From Lentisphaeria bacterium (GTDB lineage: Bacteria > Verrucomicrobiota > Lentisphaeria > Oligosphaerales > Oligosphaeraceae): a stretch of 62,454 bases of DNA. Shown in pieces: positions 35,208-45,804 of this stretch (positions are counted from its first letter, which is position 1; every line of letters starts with the position of its first letter). The stretch lies in NCBI GenBank assembly GCA_024405215.1, contig JAKSPB010000018.1:1-62454 (forward strand), written 5' to 3'. Under the pieces are notes generated by a model. It saw only the letters and a program-made list of their open reading frames with translations, made no database searches and was not told the origin of the DNA. The translations under genes were made by a program, and so were the position numbers.

Positions 35208-37586
35208 ATGAAACTCGCCATCCTGACACTCTGCCTCGCCGTCGCCACGCTCCGGGCCGCCACGCCCATTCCCTTGGAGAATCCCGGTTTCGAAGAGGGG
35301 TCCACCGGATGGCTCCAAGTGACGTCCCTATGCAGCTTCCCGGTGGAAGCCGCCCGCACGGGAAAACGCGGTCTGCGCATCACGGACACCAGCGTCGAAG
35401 ACGGCTCCGACATCGTCTCACCGCGCTTCCCCGCCACCCCCGGCGTCACCTACGCCGTGCGCTTCTGGGCCAAGGCCGTTGACGACAAGAACCACCTGGG
35501 CGTCTATCTGCGTTTCTACGATTCCCAGGGCAGGAATCTGACCTCCATGAATGACAACAAGGAGATTCTCCTGGGCATGCCCTCCAACAAGCAGTGGAAG
35601 CAATACACCCTCTGCGGAAAGGCCCCGAAAGGCGCAACCGCCTTCTGCGTCTGGATCCACTCCATTGACGGCCAGACCGCCTGCATGGACTTCGACGATT
35701 TTGAACTCATGGCATTGGAAAAGTCGGAAGAACATACCATCACCACCTCGCGCATCTCCTCCTTCTCCTTTCCAGAAATTTCCGAGAAGCGCATCCGGCA
35801 GCTTGCCGCCATGCTCCCCGCGTCGCCTCGCGGCATGGGCGCACCGATTTCCGACCGGGAAAAATGGTCGGCACTCGCCACGCGGCAGGAATACAAGCGC
35901 GTCTTTCAGCGCGCGGAAAAGTACCTGACCACGCCCATCCCGGACACCTCCGACGAGTTGTATCTGGAATATCTGGAAAACGGCAACCGCAACCACTACG
36001 AAGACGCCTATTTCCTGCGCACGGACATGCTCGTGAATCTCGCCATGGCGGAATGCATGGAAAACCAGGGACGCTTCCTGCCCAAGCTGGAAGAGATCAT
36101 CCGCGCCATCCTGGCGGAACGGAGCTGGGTCCTCCCGGCCCATGACGGCTCCCTCACCAACTTCCATGGCACATCGCTCTATGCCGACCTGGGATGCAGC
36201 ACCCGCGCAGCCGAACTGGCGCAGGCGGACTGGTTCCTCCAGGACCGGCTTCCCCAGGAACTGCGGGAGGCCATCCGCCGGGAAATCATGCGCCGGGCAT
36301 ACATCCCCTACCGGAACACCATCCGCAACCTGGAAATCCAGCGCGGAAGTTCCTGGATGATCGCCACCAACAACTGGAACGCCGTCTGCACACGCAACAT
36401 GGTGGTCGTCGCCTTGAATCTCGTGGACGATCCCCTGGAACGCGCCGAAATCCTCGCCGCAGCCGAAATCTCCGCAAAATTCTTCGTCTCCGGATTCACC
36501 CCGGACGGCTATTGCAGCGAGGGCGTGGGATATTGGGACTACGGCTTCGGATACTTCATGATGATGAACGAATACATCCTGGACGCCACGGGCGGACAGC
36601 TTGACCTCCTGGCGGAGTTCCCCTCCCTGAAGGCCGTCTGCGAATACGCGAAGAACATCATGATCGACGACGGACTGGCGCCCTACTACGCCGATGGCGG
36701 CGGCAATCCCGGACACGGCACCCTGGCGCTGATCCAGCGACACTACCCAGAATTGCTCCGGAAGCGCGTCTCGAAATTCCACCCGCAGAACTCCCTCGTC
36801 GCCGCAGCCTGCCACCTCTTCCAGGACGACGACGCCTGCCGGGAACGCGCTCCCGAAAAGACCGTCCGCGATCCCCGGTCGTATTTCGACGCGGCGGGGG
36901 TGCTCATCTGCCGCCTGCCAAAGGCCTCCGCCGGACACTTCGGCGCCGCCATCAAGGCGGGAAACAACGCCGAAATGCACAACCACAACGACGTGGGGTC
37001 CTATGTCATCGCCCTGGACAGCATCCCCTTGGTTCTGGATCCGGGCGGCGAGGTCTATACCCAACGGACCTTCAGCCCGAAGCGCTACGAGAGCAAGATG
37101 CTGAACTCCTACGGGCACGATGTCCCCATTGTCGCCGGAAAGCTCCAGAAGCCTGGCGCAGGCGCCAGAGGAATCGTCACGGAGACCCGCTTCTCCGATG
37201 AACAAGACCGCATGGTCATCGACATGACCTCCTGCTACAAAGTCCAGGAACTGGTCAAGCTCACCAGGACCTTCGTCTTCGACCGGAAAAATCCCCAGGT
37301 CGTCATCACGGACGAAGTGGACTTCTCCTCCCCGCAGACCTTCCAGGACGCCATCGTCACCTATTCCCCATACGACATCGCCTCCCCGGACAGCCTGCGC
37401 ATCTTCCAGGGAAAGCAGGCCCTTCAGGTGAAGATTGCGGTGGAAGGCGCGGAAAGCTGGAGCGTCACTCCCGAAACCATCGAGAATCCAGGACGACGCT
37501 CCCCCACGCGCCTGGCCATCGACCTCCCGCAGCCCGTCCTCCACGCCAAAGTGACCATCACCTACACGCCGCAGAAGGAGGAATGA
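35208..37586 (+). CDS. Secreted heparinase II/III-type polysaccharide lyase
   Basis: A 792-residue exported protein. Signal peptide MKLAILTLCLAVATLRAA; residues about 20-165 are a carbohydrate-binding beta-sandwich (ENPGFEEGSTGWLQV, ACMDFDDFEL). Residues about 200-520 form the alpha/alpha toroid with SSWMIATNNWNAVC, and the heparinase II/III domain (about 540-790) carries NAEMHNHNDVGSYVIALDSI and LVLDPGGEVYT, the hallmark of the family. Such lyases cut uronic-acid polysaccharides (alginate, heparinoids or similar) by beta-elimination. The next two genes degrade hexuronates, which supports a uronate-containing substrate. Exact PL family cannot be set. Confidence 0.88.
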   Translation: MKLAILTLCLAVATLRAATPIPLENPGFEEGSTGWLQVTSLCSFPVEAARTGKRGLRITDTSVEDGSDIVSPRFPATPGVTYAVRFWAKAVDDKNHLGVYLRFYDSQGRNLTSMNDNKEILLGMPSNKQWKQYTLCGKAPKGATAFCVWIHSIDGQTACMDFDDFELMALEKSEEHTITTSRISSFSFPEISEKRIRQLAAMLPASPRGMGAPISDREKWSALATRQEYKRVFQRAEKYLTTPIPDTSDELYLEYLENGNRNHYEDAYFLRTDMLVNLAMAECMENQGRFLPKLEEIIRAILAERSWVLPAHDGSLTNFHGTSLYADLGCSTRAAELAQADWFLQDRLPQELREAIRREIMRRAYIPYRNTIRNLEIQRGSSWMIATNNWNAVCTRNMVVVALNLVDDPLERAEILAAAEISAKFFVSGFTPDGYCSEGVGYWDYGFGYFMMMNEYILDATGGQLDLLAEFPSLKAVCEYAKNIMIDDGLAPYYADGGGNPGHGTLALIQRHYPELLRKRVSKFHPQNSLVAAACHLFQDDDACRERAPEKTVRDPRSYFDAAGVLICRLPKASAGHFGAAIKAGNNAEMHNHNDVGSYVIALDSIPLVLDPGGEVYTQRTFSPKRYESKMLNSYGHDVPIVAGKLQKPGAGARGIVTETRFSDEQDRMVIDMTSCYKVQELVKLTRTFVFDRKNPQVVITDEVDFSSPQTFQDAIVTYSPYDIASPDSLRIFQGKQALQVKIAVEGAESWSVTPETIENPGRRSPTRLAIDLPQPVLHAKVTITYTPQKEE

Positions 37587-37680
37587 CACGTCGGACCGGT
37601 CGGACACGCCGGACTTCCTGAGAATAGTTATGTTATGCACGCTTCTGCATAACGCCTATTTCTTGTTTTCTAAAACCGCA

Positions 37681-38985
37681 ATGCAACTCCTGACTCGCCA
37701 AACTCCCTTGAACCGTCCCGTGCGCATCCTCCAATTCGGCGAAGGCAATTTCCTTCGCGCCTTCGTGGACTGGATGGTGGAGCGCATGAACCGCGCCACG
37801 GATTTCAACGCCGCCGTGCAGATCGTAAAACCGCGCGCCACGCCAGGCGGCACCGGCGAAATCCTGAATCGACAGGGCGGCGTTTACCATGTGGTTCTTC
37901 GAGGTGTCCAGGACGGAAGAAACGTGGAGGAAATCGAACCCATCACCTGTGTAAAAGGCTGCCTCAACCCCGCTACGGACTGGGACGAAATCCAGAAATG
38001 CGCTTGCGATCCCGCCCTGCGCTTCGTCGTCTCCAACACCACCGAAGCCGGCATTGAATATCGTCCTGGCGAGGACACCTTCCCCGCGAAAGTCGCCCGC
38101 GTGGTGACGGCGCGTTGCCAAGCCGGCCTGCCGGGACTGGTCTTCCTGCCTTGCGAACTCATCGAGCACAACGGCGACATGCTGCGCGAATGCACCCTGA
38201 AATATATAGAAGACGATGCTGTTCGCCGCTATGTGGAAACACAATGCATCTTCTGCAACACCCTGGTGGACCGCATCGTCGCCGGTTTCCCCAAGGATGA
38301 CGCGCCGCGTTACTGGGAACGCCTGGGGGTGCAGGACGACCTCATCGTCTGCGGCGAGCCCTTCTTCTTCCTCGCCATCGAGGGACCGGCTTCCGTAGAG
38401 GCGGAAATCCCGGCGAAAGCCTGTGGGCTGAACGTGGTCTTCACACAGGACCTGACTCTCTACCGTACACGCAAAGTCCGCTTCCTCAACGGTGCGCACA
38501 CAGCCAGCGTCCTAGGCGCACATAGGGCCGGCCTGACCTTCGTGGACGAAATGGTCCGCGACTCCGAATTCGGGAAATTCCTTCGGCAGGTTCTCTTCGA
38601 GGAGGTCATGCCCACCGTGGATCTCCCCGAAGAGGAGAAGCGCGCCTATGCGGAAAGCGTCCTGGAACGTTTCGCCAATCCCTACGCCCAGCATCGTCTG
38701 CTTTCCATCGCCTTGAACTCCGTCTCGAAATGGAAGGTCCGCGTGCTGCCCACGCTGCTTGACTATCAGAAGAAATTCGGCAAGTTGCCGCCCTGCCTCA
38801 CCAGATCCATGGCCTATCTAGTGAAATTCTACCGCACCTGCGAAATCAACGACAGCCCGCAGGTGAAGGAGTTCTTCGCCGGCCACCCCACCTTGGAACA
38901 GATTCTTGGAAACACGGACTTCTGGGGAATGGACCTGAACACCATCCCCGACTTCACCGCAACCGTCGGAGAGTTCCTCGCATGA
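37681..38985 (+). CDS. uxaB: Tagaturonate reductase (altronate oxidoreductase)
   Basis: A 434-residue NADH enzyme of the mannitol dehydrogenase family. N-terminal PVRILQFGEGNFLRAFVDW is the UxaB start (NAD-binding GxGNFxRA), and VRFLNGAHTASVLGAHRAGL near 265 is the catalytic region (Lys/Asn/His) typical of this family. It reduces D-tagaturonate to D-altronate in galacturonate breakdown. ATG 37681 is the start; four bases (ATGA) overlap with uxaA, so both are translated together. The lyase gene ends 95 bases upstream. Confidence 0.95.
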   Translation: MQLLTRQTPLNRPVRILQFGEGNFLRAFVDWMVERMNRATDFNAAVQIVKPRATPGGTGEILNRQGGVYHVVLRGVQDGRNVEEIEPITCVKGCLNPATDWDEIQKCACDPALRFVVSNTTEAGIEYRPGEDTFPAKVARVVTARCQAGLPGLVFLPCELIEHNGDMLRECTLKYIEDDAVRRYVETQCIFCNTLVDRIVAGFPKDDAPRYWERLGVQDDLIVCGEPFFFLAIEGPASVEAEIPAKACGLNVVFTQDLTLYRTRKVRFLNGAHTASVLGAHRAGLTFVDEMVRDSEFGKFLRQVLFEEVMPTVDLPEEEKRAYAESVLERFANPYAQHRLLSIALNSVSKWKVRVLPTLLDYQKKFGKLPPCLTRSMAYLVKFYRTCEINDSPQVKEFFAGHPTLEQILGNTDFWGMDLNTIPDFTATVGEFLA

Positions 38986-40334
38986 TCATCCATCCTGACG
39001 ACAACGTGGAAGTCCGCGACGACGGCCATAAATATGCCCGCTGCCCCATCGCGGCAGGGGAGAACATCATCAAATACGGCATGCCCATCGGCCATGCCAC
39101 GAGGGACATCGCATCCGGCGAACACGTCCACACAGACAATCTCGCCACAAATCTGTCGGGACAACTGGAATACGCCTACACGCCGGACTTCCGGGAAATT
39201 CCCGTGCACTGCACCCGGACCTTCCAGGGCTATCGGCGCCCCGACGGCCAGGTCGGCATCCGGAACGACGTCTGGATCATCCCCACTGTGGGTTGCGTCA
39301 ACAGCCTGGCCAGGAAACTGGCCGATACAGCCGGCGCCATCGCCCTGACGCACCCCTACGGCTGCTCCCAGTTGGGAGACGACCACGACACTACCGCCAA
39401 CCTGCTGGCCGCCCTGGCGCACAATCCCAACGCAGGCGGCGTGCTGGTCCTGGGGCTCGGCTGCGAAAACAACACCATGAAGAGCTTCCGGGAACGACTC
39501 GGCGACGTGTCGAAGCTCAACATCCGCTTTCTGGTGGCGCAGGAGGCGGAAGATGAACTCGAGGAAGGACTGGGACTGGTGGCGGAACTCCAGGCAGCCC
39601 GTGTCAACCACCGGGAGGAAGTGCAGCTCTCCGAACTGCGCGTGGGATTCAAGTGCGGCGGCAGCGACGGCTTCTCCGGCATCACCGCCAATCCCCTCGT
39701 CGGACGATTCTCCGACTGGCTGGTCGCCCAGGGGGGCACTGCCGTCCTCACGGAAGTCCCTGAGATGTTCGGCGCGGAGACGCTCCTCATGAACCGATGC
39801 ATCGACCGGCAGGTCTTCAACCGATGCGTCCAGATGATCAACGGCTTCAAGGACTACTTCCAGCGGCACGGCCAGGCCATCTACGAAAATCCCTCCCCGG
39901 GCAACAAGGCCGGCGGCATTTCCACCTTGGAGGACAAGTCCCTGGGATGCGTCCAGAAAGGCGGCAGCGCACCGGTCATGGACGTGCTGCCATACGGTGC
40001 GCGCCTGAAACGCCACGGACTCAATCTCCTGACCGCCCCCGGAAACGACATGGTCTCTTCCACCGCGCTGGCGGCTGCCGGATGCCAGATGCTTCTCTTC
40101 ACCACGGGTCGGGGCACCCCCTTCGGAACCGTCATCCCAACCGTCAAGATCGCGACAAATACCCTGCTGGCCACCAGAAAACCACATTGGATCGACTGGG
40201 ACGCCATGGCGCACCCCAACGAGCTCCGCCTGGCGGAACGCGTCATCCAGATCGCCTCCGGGGACTACCTGGCCCAGAATGAACTCCGAGGAAACCAGGA
40301 CATCGCCATCTTCAAGGACGGCGTGACCCTGTAG
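38982..40334 (+). CDS. uxaA: Altronate dehydratase
   Basis: A 450-residue enzyme converting D-altronate to 2-keto-3-deoxygluconate. The N-terminal SAF-like domain (about 1-75) precedes the large catalytic domain: GVRN-type QVGIRNDVWIIPTVGCVN, THPYGCSQLGDDH, VLGLGCENNTM (Fe-S-type cysteines), GFKCGGSDGFSGITANP and PGNDMVSSTALAAAGCQ. Together these match UxaA/GarD. It is slightly shorter than the E. coli enzyme (495 residues). Ends the hexuronate operon; convergent with the AraC gene. Confidence 0.95.
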   Translation: MIIHPDDNVEVRDDGHKYARCPIAAGENIIKYGMPIGHATRDIASGEHVHTDNLATNLSGQLEYAYTPDFREIPVHCTRTFQGYRRPDGQVGIRNDVWIIPTVGCVNSLARKLADTAGAIALTHPYGCSQLGDDHDTTANLLAALAHNPNAGGVLVLGLGCENNTMKSFRERLGDVSKLNIRFLVAQEAEDELEEGLGLVAELQAARVNHREEVQLSELRVGFKCGGSDGFSGITANPLVGRFSDWLVAQGGTAVLTEVPEMFGAETLLMNRCIDRQVFNRCVQMINGFKDYFQRHGQAIYENPSPGNKAGGISTLEDKSLGCVQKGGSAPVMDVLPYGARLKRHGLNLLTAPGNDMVSSTALAAAGCQMLLFTTGRGTPFGTVIPTVKIATNTLLATRKPHWIDWDAMAHPNELRLAERVIQIASGDYLAQNELRGNQDIAIFKDGVTL

Positions 40335-40345
40335 TTCATGGCTTT

Positions 40346-40372
40346 GCCCTGTTCTCGGGCGCAAGTCTCGGG
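40346..40372 (-). repeat. Dispersed hairpin element, copy 3b
   Basis: Minus strand: CCCGAGACTTGCGCCCGAGA then ACAGGGC, in the uxaA-araC convergent gap. Weaker stem than copy 1 but the same TTGCG loop and ACAGG tail. Confidence 0.55.
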
Positions 40373-40410
40373 AAATGCCACGTCTGCACAGGAATTGACG
40401 GCATCGTCTT

Positions 40411-40437
40411 GTCCTGTGCTCGAGACGCTAGCCCCGG
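40411..40437 (-). repeat. Dispersed hairpin element, copy 3a
   Basis: Minus strand: CCGGGGCTAGCGTCTCGAG followed by CACAGGAC, 38 bases from copy 3b in the same gap. The two neighbouring copies point the same way. Confidence 0.6.
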
Positions 40438-40483
40438 AAAAACGACATGCCGGGGCACCCAAGGAACCAAAGAATGCAATTCT

Positions 40484-41368
40484 TTATTTTTTTCGGAAGG
40501 CAGAGGGGGATTTCCCATAGAATTTCTTAAAGCACTGCGTAAAATAGCATGGTTCGCAGAAGCCGCACCGAATGGATATCTCCTTGGCCAAAAGCGAGGT
40601 GTTCTGCAGCATTTCCCGAGCCTTCTCCAACCGGAACTGCAGGAGATAATCGCGGGGAACCTTGCCCGTCGCCAATTGAAAATCCGCAGTGAAGAGCTTG
40701 CGGGGCTTGCCATAGATCTTCGCCAGCTCCTGACAGAAAATCGGCTCACCAAAATGGAGTTCGATATGCCTGAGCACCTCAGCCATTTTCAGCATCTCGT
40801 TTTCCGTTTCCTTGACTTTTTCGGAAAAGAAACGGCATAGCTGCGCAAGAAGGCAACGCAGAAGGGAATGCATGATGGTGACGTAGTGCGGTCCTCGGTT
40901 GAGGTTCTCCCAATTCATCAACTGCCAATAGCCAACCAGCGTCTGGAGCTCCTCCTCGGAAAGGTGCAGGAGATACTGAAATTTATAACGCTGGTGGAAC
41001 CGCGGCTCCATATCCAGAAAACACCGCAAGGCGGGTTCCACCAGTAATTCCGGAAAGCCGCGAATGACTTCGTTGTTCTGCAGCAACACATTATACACCA
41101 AAAGACTATTTGGGGGATAATAACGGTGGGCGTAGTTGCAAGGAATCAAAAAGACATCACCGCGTCGGATGGAAAAATTTTCCGTCGCCGTGGCGTAGAA
41201 GCCATTGCCGCCACCGATGATGGCTATCTCCAGAAAATCATGCGTGTGAAGAGCCAACGGCTTCTTGCTGTAAAAGTCCTTGGCAACATTGATGGGACAC
41301 CCCTCCCCGGCTACACGCAAGGTCAAGGGACAATCCCAGTTGTAATTTCTGATCAGTGTATCTGGCAT
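40484..41368 (-). CDS. AraC-family transcriptional regulator
   Basis: A 294-residue regulator. Residues about 10-130 form a cupin-like sugar-sensing domain (LALHTHDFLEIAIIGGGNGF, GDVFLIPCNYAHRYYP); the last about 100 residues are two helix-turn-helix units, with IFCQELAKIYGKPRKLFTAD and the family signature KEISIRCGFCEPCYFTQCFK...GKSPSAFRK. ATG 41368 is preferred; an upstream frame to 41440 lacks a ribosome-binding site. It probably controls the neighbouring uronate and rhamnoside genes; operator not identified. Divergent from the pseudopilin gene. Confidence 0.93.
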   Translation of the reverse strand: MPDTLIRNYNWDCPLTLRVAGEGCPINVAKDFYSKKPLALHTHDFLEIAIIGGGNGFYATATENFSIRRGDVFLIPCNYAHRYYPPNSLLVYNVLLQNNEVIRGFPELLVEPALRCFLDMEPRFHQRYKFQYLLHLSEEELQTLVGYWQLMNWENLNRGPHYVTIMHSLLRCLLAQLCRFFSEKVKETENEMLKMAEVLRHIELHFGEPIFCQELAKIYGKPRKLFTADFQLATGKVPRDYLLQFRLEKAREMLQNTSLLAKEISIRCGFCEPCYFTQCFKKFYGKSPSAFRKK

Positions 41369-41556
41369 AAAAGGAAGAATTCTAATACAATCATTGAACA
41401 CACGGATTAATATACCCCCGCAATCCAAAAAACTAAACAAAATCCCAAAAAACTATATTTTTTACATCCAGAAATTTGCTATAATTTGGATATTGACGGA
41501 AATTGCCCCGTCTGCTTTCCTTGTTTTTCCCTCAACTCCGCTCCTTGTTTTGCACC

Positions 41557-42417
<861 letters not shown>

Positions 42418-42439
42418 CGGAAATTCACATTCCTGAGGC

Positions 42440-42484
42440 AAAAGGCTGTTGCAGAACCTCAACTCGAGGCGGCAACGGCCTTTT
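42440..42484 (+). terminator. Terminator of the first pseudopilin gene
   Basis: AAGGCTGTTGC (42442-42452) pairs with GCAACGGCC (42472-42480, one mismatch), followed by TTTT. Confidence 0.82.
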
Positions 42485-43012
42485 CCGTTCTTCCCCTGCC
42501 TGTCGCAATGGGAAAACGGCCTCCTGCGCATCGCGGCCCTCGCGGGAGAGTATTCGCTGTTCTTTCGTTCCGATTCAGAACGGGATTGAAAAACGATGCA
42601 CGCAAATGGACACCAAAATCATCCACTTGCCCGTTCAGGCTGATGACACTACAGAAGCGTCTGTTTTCCTGTTTTCGTCCGCCAAAGAAGCCTTGGCTTT
42701 TCCTATGGACGAAAAAGAGAAAACGACGGTCCTTCGAGGACCGCCAGCCTGGACGCCATTCGTGTTCATTCGGAGGTCAAGGCGTTCCTTCTGAACAGAT
42801 GCAAGATTCCGGTTTCCGCGTTTTTCCATGTATTCCGTGCTCTCAAAAACCTCACCGCTTTGAACAGACAATGTTCTTTTATGCAATTTATATATCTTTT
42901 CCACCTAGTTTTGAAGTATTTTGCCTAAACTTATCATTCTATCGCCCCGCATTCCCATCCATCAATATATTATCACGTTTACCCTTTCCTGTTCATCTTT
43001 CTCTTTTACTCC
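42485..43012. other. Long 5' gap before the GH78 gene
   Basis: About 530 bases without a supported gene; a 62-codon frame at 42606-42794 has no ribosome-binding site and no recognisable product. A short hairpin (CGGTCC-TTCGA-GGACCG) lies at about 42728-42744. The last 120 bases are AT-rich and probably hold the GH78 promoter. Nothing else was seen. Confidence 0.45.
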
Positions 43013-45706
43013 ATGGAACACAAGTCCTGCCATTGTCACGACGAGCATCCGACATTCCAACCAGAGCCGACGCCCTGCGATCTGCGCGTGGAATACAAGT
43101 CCAACCCCTTGGGAATGGACGAGCCCACGCCACGCTTCAGCTATCAGCTCTTCGGTGTAATCGCACAGACCGCCAGGCAGCTCCAGCTCTTTGAGGAAGG
43201 CGCCAAAGCCCCCCTTTGGGACACGGGCTGGGTCGACGATTCCTCCTCCCAGCAAATTGCCTATGAGGGAGCACCACTGAAGCCCTTTACCCGTTACGAA
43301 TGGCGCGTGCGCATCAAGGACGAAAATGGCGAGACCAGCCAATGGAACTCAGACAAGGCTTTCTTCGAGACTGGCTTCCTGGGCGCTCCCTGGAAAAACA
43401 GCACTTGGATTTTCCATAAGGGAGGCATACGCATCAACCAGCATCCATGCCTCTTCTTCCGGGAGTTCACCCTGCCTGCCAAGAAAAAACTCCTAAAGGC
43501 ACGTCTCTACGCCACCGCGCTTGGCGTATATGAAGCGGACCTGAACGGCACCGTGGTTTCCTGGCCTATGGCACCCGGCTGGACCAGCTACAGACAGCGT
43601 ACGCAATATCAGGCGTATGACGTCACGAAACTCATCAAAAAACAAAACACCCTATGGCTCACCCTGGGGGCCGGATGGTATTCCGGACGTATCGCCGTCC
43701 TTTGGAATGGCGGCCGCCCGCAATATGGCGACCATGATTTCGTCCGCGCGGAACTCCACCTGACCTACACGGACGGCACTTCGTCCGTCATCGGCACCGA
43801 CAAGGAGTTCTGTACCGTCGGCTACGGCGGCCCCATCCGTTCCAGCGACATCTATGACGGAGAACTCTATGAAGCCTGGCGCACACGCGAAGTCGCAAAA
43901 GCCCTTGGTCCAGTTGCCCCGGCAGCCACCATGGCGGATGCGTATGGGACGGAAGAGAAGATGCCCGATGTCAAAATCACCTGGACGAGCGGCGCACCTG
44001 TGGCGCGTCTGCAGACCCTGGAACCAGTGAAGATCACACGCCGTTGCCCCGGAACGTATATTGTGGACTTCGGACAAAATTTCGCAGGCAGGGAAATCCT
44101 CCATTTGAAGAACACCGTCAAAGGCGCAACCGTCGTTGTGAAACACGGTGAAATGCTGAACCCGGACGGGTCCCTCTATACCGCCAACTTGCGAAGCGCA
44201 AAGGCGATAACGACATATATCTGCGATGATGCGAAGATGGCCGACTACGAGCCGACCTTCACATTCTACGGCTTCCGCTACCTGGAAATCTCCGGATGGC
44301 CTGGCACTCTCACCAAATCCAGCGTTCAGGCGTCAGTCCTCTCCAGCGACCTGCGCCGCACAGGCCTCTTCACCTGCGACAATCCGCTGATCAACAAGCT
44401 CTTTGACAACGTGGGATGGGGCTTGCGCTCCAACTTCCTGGACGTGCCCACCGACTGCCCGCAACGGGACGAGCGCTTCGGATGGACCGGCGACACGCAG
44501 GTCTTCTGCAATGCGGCGACCTACTGCGTCAACGCACCGGAGTTCTACACGAAATGGCTCATTGACTTGAACCTGGACCAGACACCCGAAGGCGACTACC
44601 CGCACGTCTGCCCCACGCCCACGCCAATGTATCCCCCGGCGCCTCCCGCTCCCGCCTGGACGGACGCCGCCATCATCGTCCCCTGGCAGCTCTACCGGAA
44701 ATATGGCGACAAACGCATTCTGGAGAAGTATTTCGACCAGATGGACCGTTTTATCCAACGGGAAATCGAACTGACCCATGGCACGCTCATCCAGGAACCG
44801 GTCAACTACGGCGACTGGCTGAACATTGATGCGCCGACCACAAAATCTTTCATCGGAACCGCATATATGGCAGGCTCGACTGCCCTGCTGGCAAAAATCG
44901 CCAATGTGCTGGGCCGCACCAAGGATGCCAAACGGCTGTCCACGCAGGCGAAAGCCATCACCGCAGCCTTCCTGAAGCGTTTCTTTGACCCGAAGAGAGG
45001 GCTGAAGGAAACGCCCCAGGCCGCTTGTCTGCTGGCCCTGCATTTCAATCTGCTTCCCAAGGAATGGATTCAGAAGACTGTTGAAACTCTGGTGAAGGAC
45101 ATCCGGGTCAACCGGAAGCTCCATCTTTCCACGGGCTTCATCGGAACACCGCTTCTGCTTCCCGTCCTTACACGCTTCGGCCATGCGGACCTGGCCTACG
45201 AACTGCTCTGCCAGACCACCTATCCCAGCTGGCTCTACCCTGTCACACAGGGGGCAACTACCATGTGGGAACGCTGGAACAGCTATACCAAGGAAACCGG
45301 CTTCGGCGATATTGACATGAATTCCTTCAACCACTATGCCTACGGCGCAGTGGCCGAGTGGTTCTTCGAAACCATCGCGGGAATCCAACCCATTGACGAC
45401 GATCCCACAGCCGCTGCGTTCAAACGCTTCCGACTGGCGCCGACAATCGGGAAAAAACTCAATCATGCCTTCGCCGCATTCTGCTCACCCTACGGAGTCA
45501 TCTCCTCCACTTGGGAACGCATTCAGGAAGACGGAGAAAACCACCTGGTGTGGAATTTCGCCGTGCCGGACAACACCGTCGCCGAAATCACCCTGCCTGA
45601 CGGCAAGCTGGTTGACTTCACAGGCGCCATCGAATTCCAGCACGATGACAACGGCAAGATCATCGCACTGCCCGGAGAATACACGCTTCTCTTTGAAGAA
45701 AAATAG
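43013..45706 (+). CDS. Alpha-L-rhamnosidase (GH78)
   Basis: An 897-residue enzyme that removes terminal L-rhamnose. Domains: Cys/His-rich start (SCHCHDEH), an N-terminal fibronectin-like part (CDLRVEYKSNPLGMDEPTPR), two beta-sandwich parts (about 130-430) and an (alpha/alpha)6 barrel with DVPTDCPQRDERFGWTGD (acid residues near 480), TTMWERWNSYTKETG and NSFNHYAYGAVAEWFFE, then a C-terminal beta domain. These are GH78 signatures. No signal peptide, so rhamnosides must be imported. Length fits the family. Pseudopilin and AraC genes lie upstream. Confidence 0.94.
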   Translation: MEHKSCHCHDEHPTFQPEPTPCDLRVEYKSNPLGMDEPTPRFSYQLFGVIAQTARQLQLFEEGAKAPLWDTGWVDDSSSQQIAYEGAPLKPFTRYEWRVRIKDENGETSQWNSDKAFFETGFLGAPWKNSTWIFHKGGIRINQHPCLFFREFTLPAKKKLLKARLYATALGVYEADLNGTVVSWPMAPGWTSYRQRTQYQAYDVTKLIKKQNTLWLTLGAGWYSGRIAVLWNGGRPQYGDHDFVRAELHLTYTDGTSSVIGTDKEFCTVGYGGPIRSSDIYDGELYEAWRTREVAKALGPVAPAATMADAYGTEEKMPDVKITWTSGAPVARLQTLEPVKITRRCPGTYIVDFGQNFAGREILHLKNTVKGATVVVKHGEMLNPDGSLYTANLRSAKAITTYICDDAKMADYEPTFTFYGFRYLEISGWPGTLTKSSVQASVLSSDLRRTGLFTCDNPLINKLFDNVGWGLRSNFLDVPTDCPQRDERFGWTGDTQVFCNAATYCVNAPEFYTKWLIDLNLDQTPEGDYPHVCPTPTPMYPPAPPAPAWTDAAIIVPWQLYRKYGDKRILEKYFDQMDRFIQREIELTHGTLIQEPVNYGDWLNIDAPTTKSFIGTAYMAGSTALLAKIANVLGRTKDAKRLSTQAKAITAAFLKRFFDPKRGLKETPQAACLLALHFNLLPKEWIQKTVETLVKDIRVNRKLHLSTGFIGTPLLLPVLTRFGHADLAYELLCQTTYPSWLYPVTQGATTMWERWNSYTKETGFGDIDMNSFNHYAYGAVAEWFFETIAGIQPIDDDPTAAAFKRFRLAPTIGKKLNHAFAAFCSPYGVISSTWERIQEDGENHLVWNFAVPDNTVAEITLPDGKLVDFTGAIEFQHDDNGKIIALPGEYTLLFEEK

Positions 45707-45771
45707 ATAGGATGGTATAATAGATAGTTTGTGTATAGCGAATAGCTAGAAAATCCTTTTTCCACTTCGCC

Positions 45772-45801
45772 CTATACAGAAACTATACAGAAACTATACA
45801 C
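45772..45801. repeat. Short tandem repeat (CTATACAGAAA)
   Basis: Two full copies of the 11-mer CTATACAGAAA and a partial third (CTATACAC) lie in the convergent gap between GH78 and aroE. Possibly polymorphic; no function seen. Confidence 0.75.
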
Positions 45802-45804
45802 CCG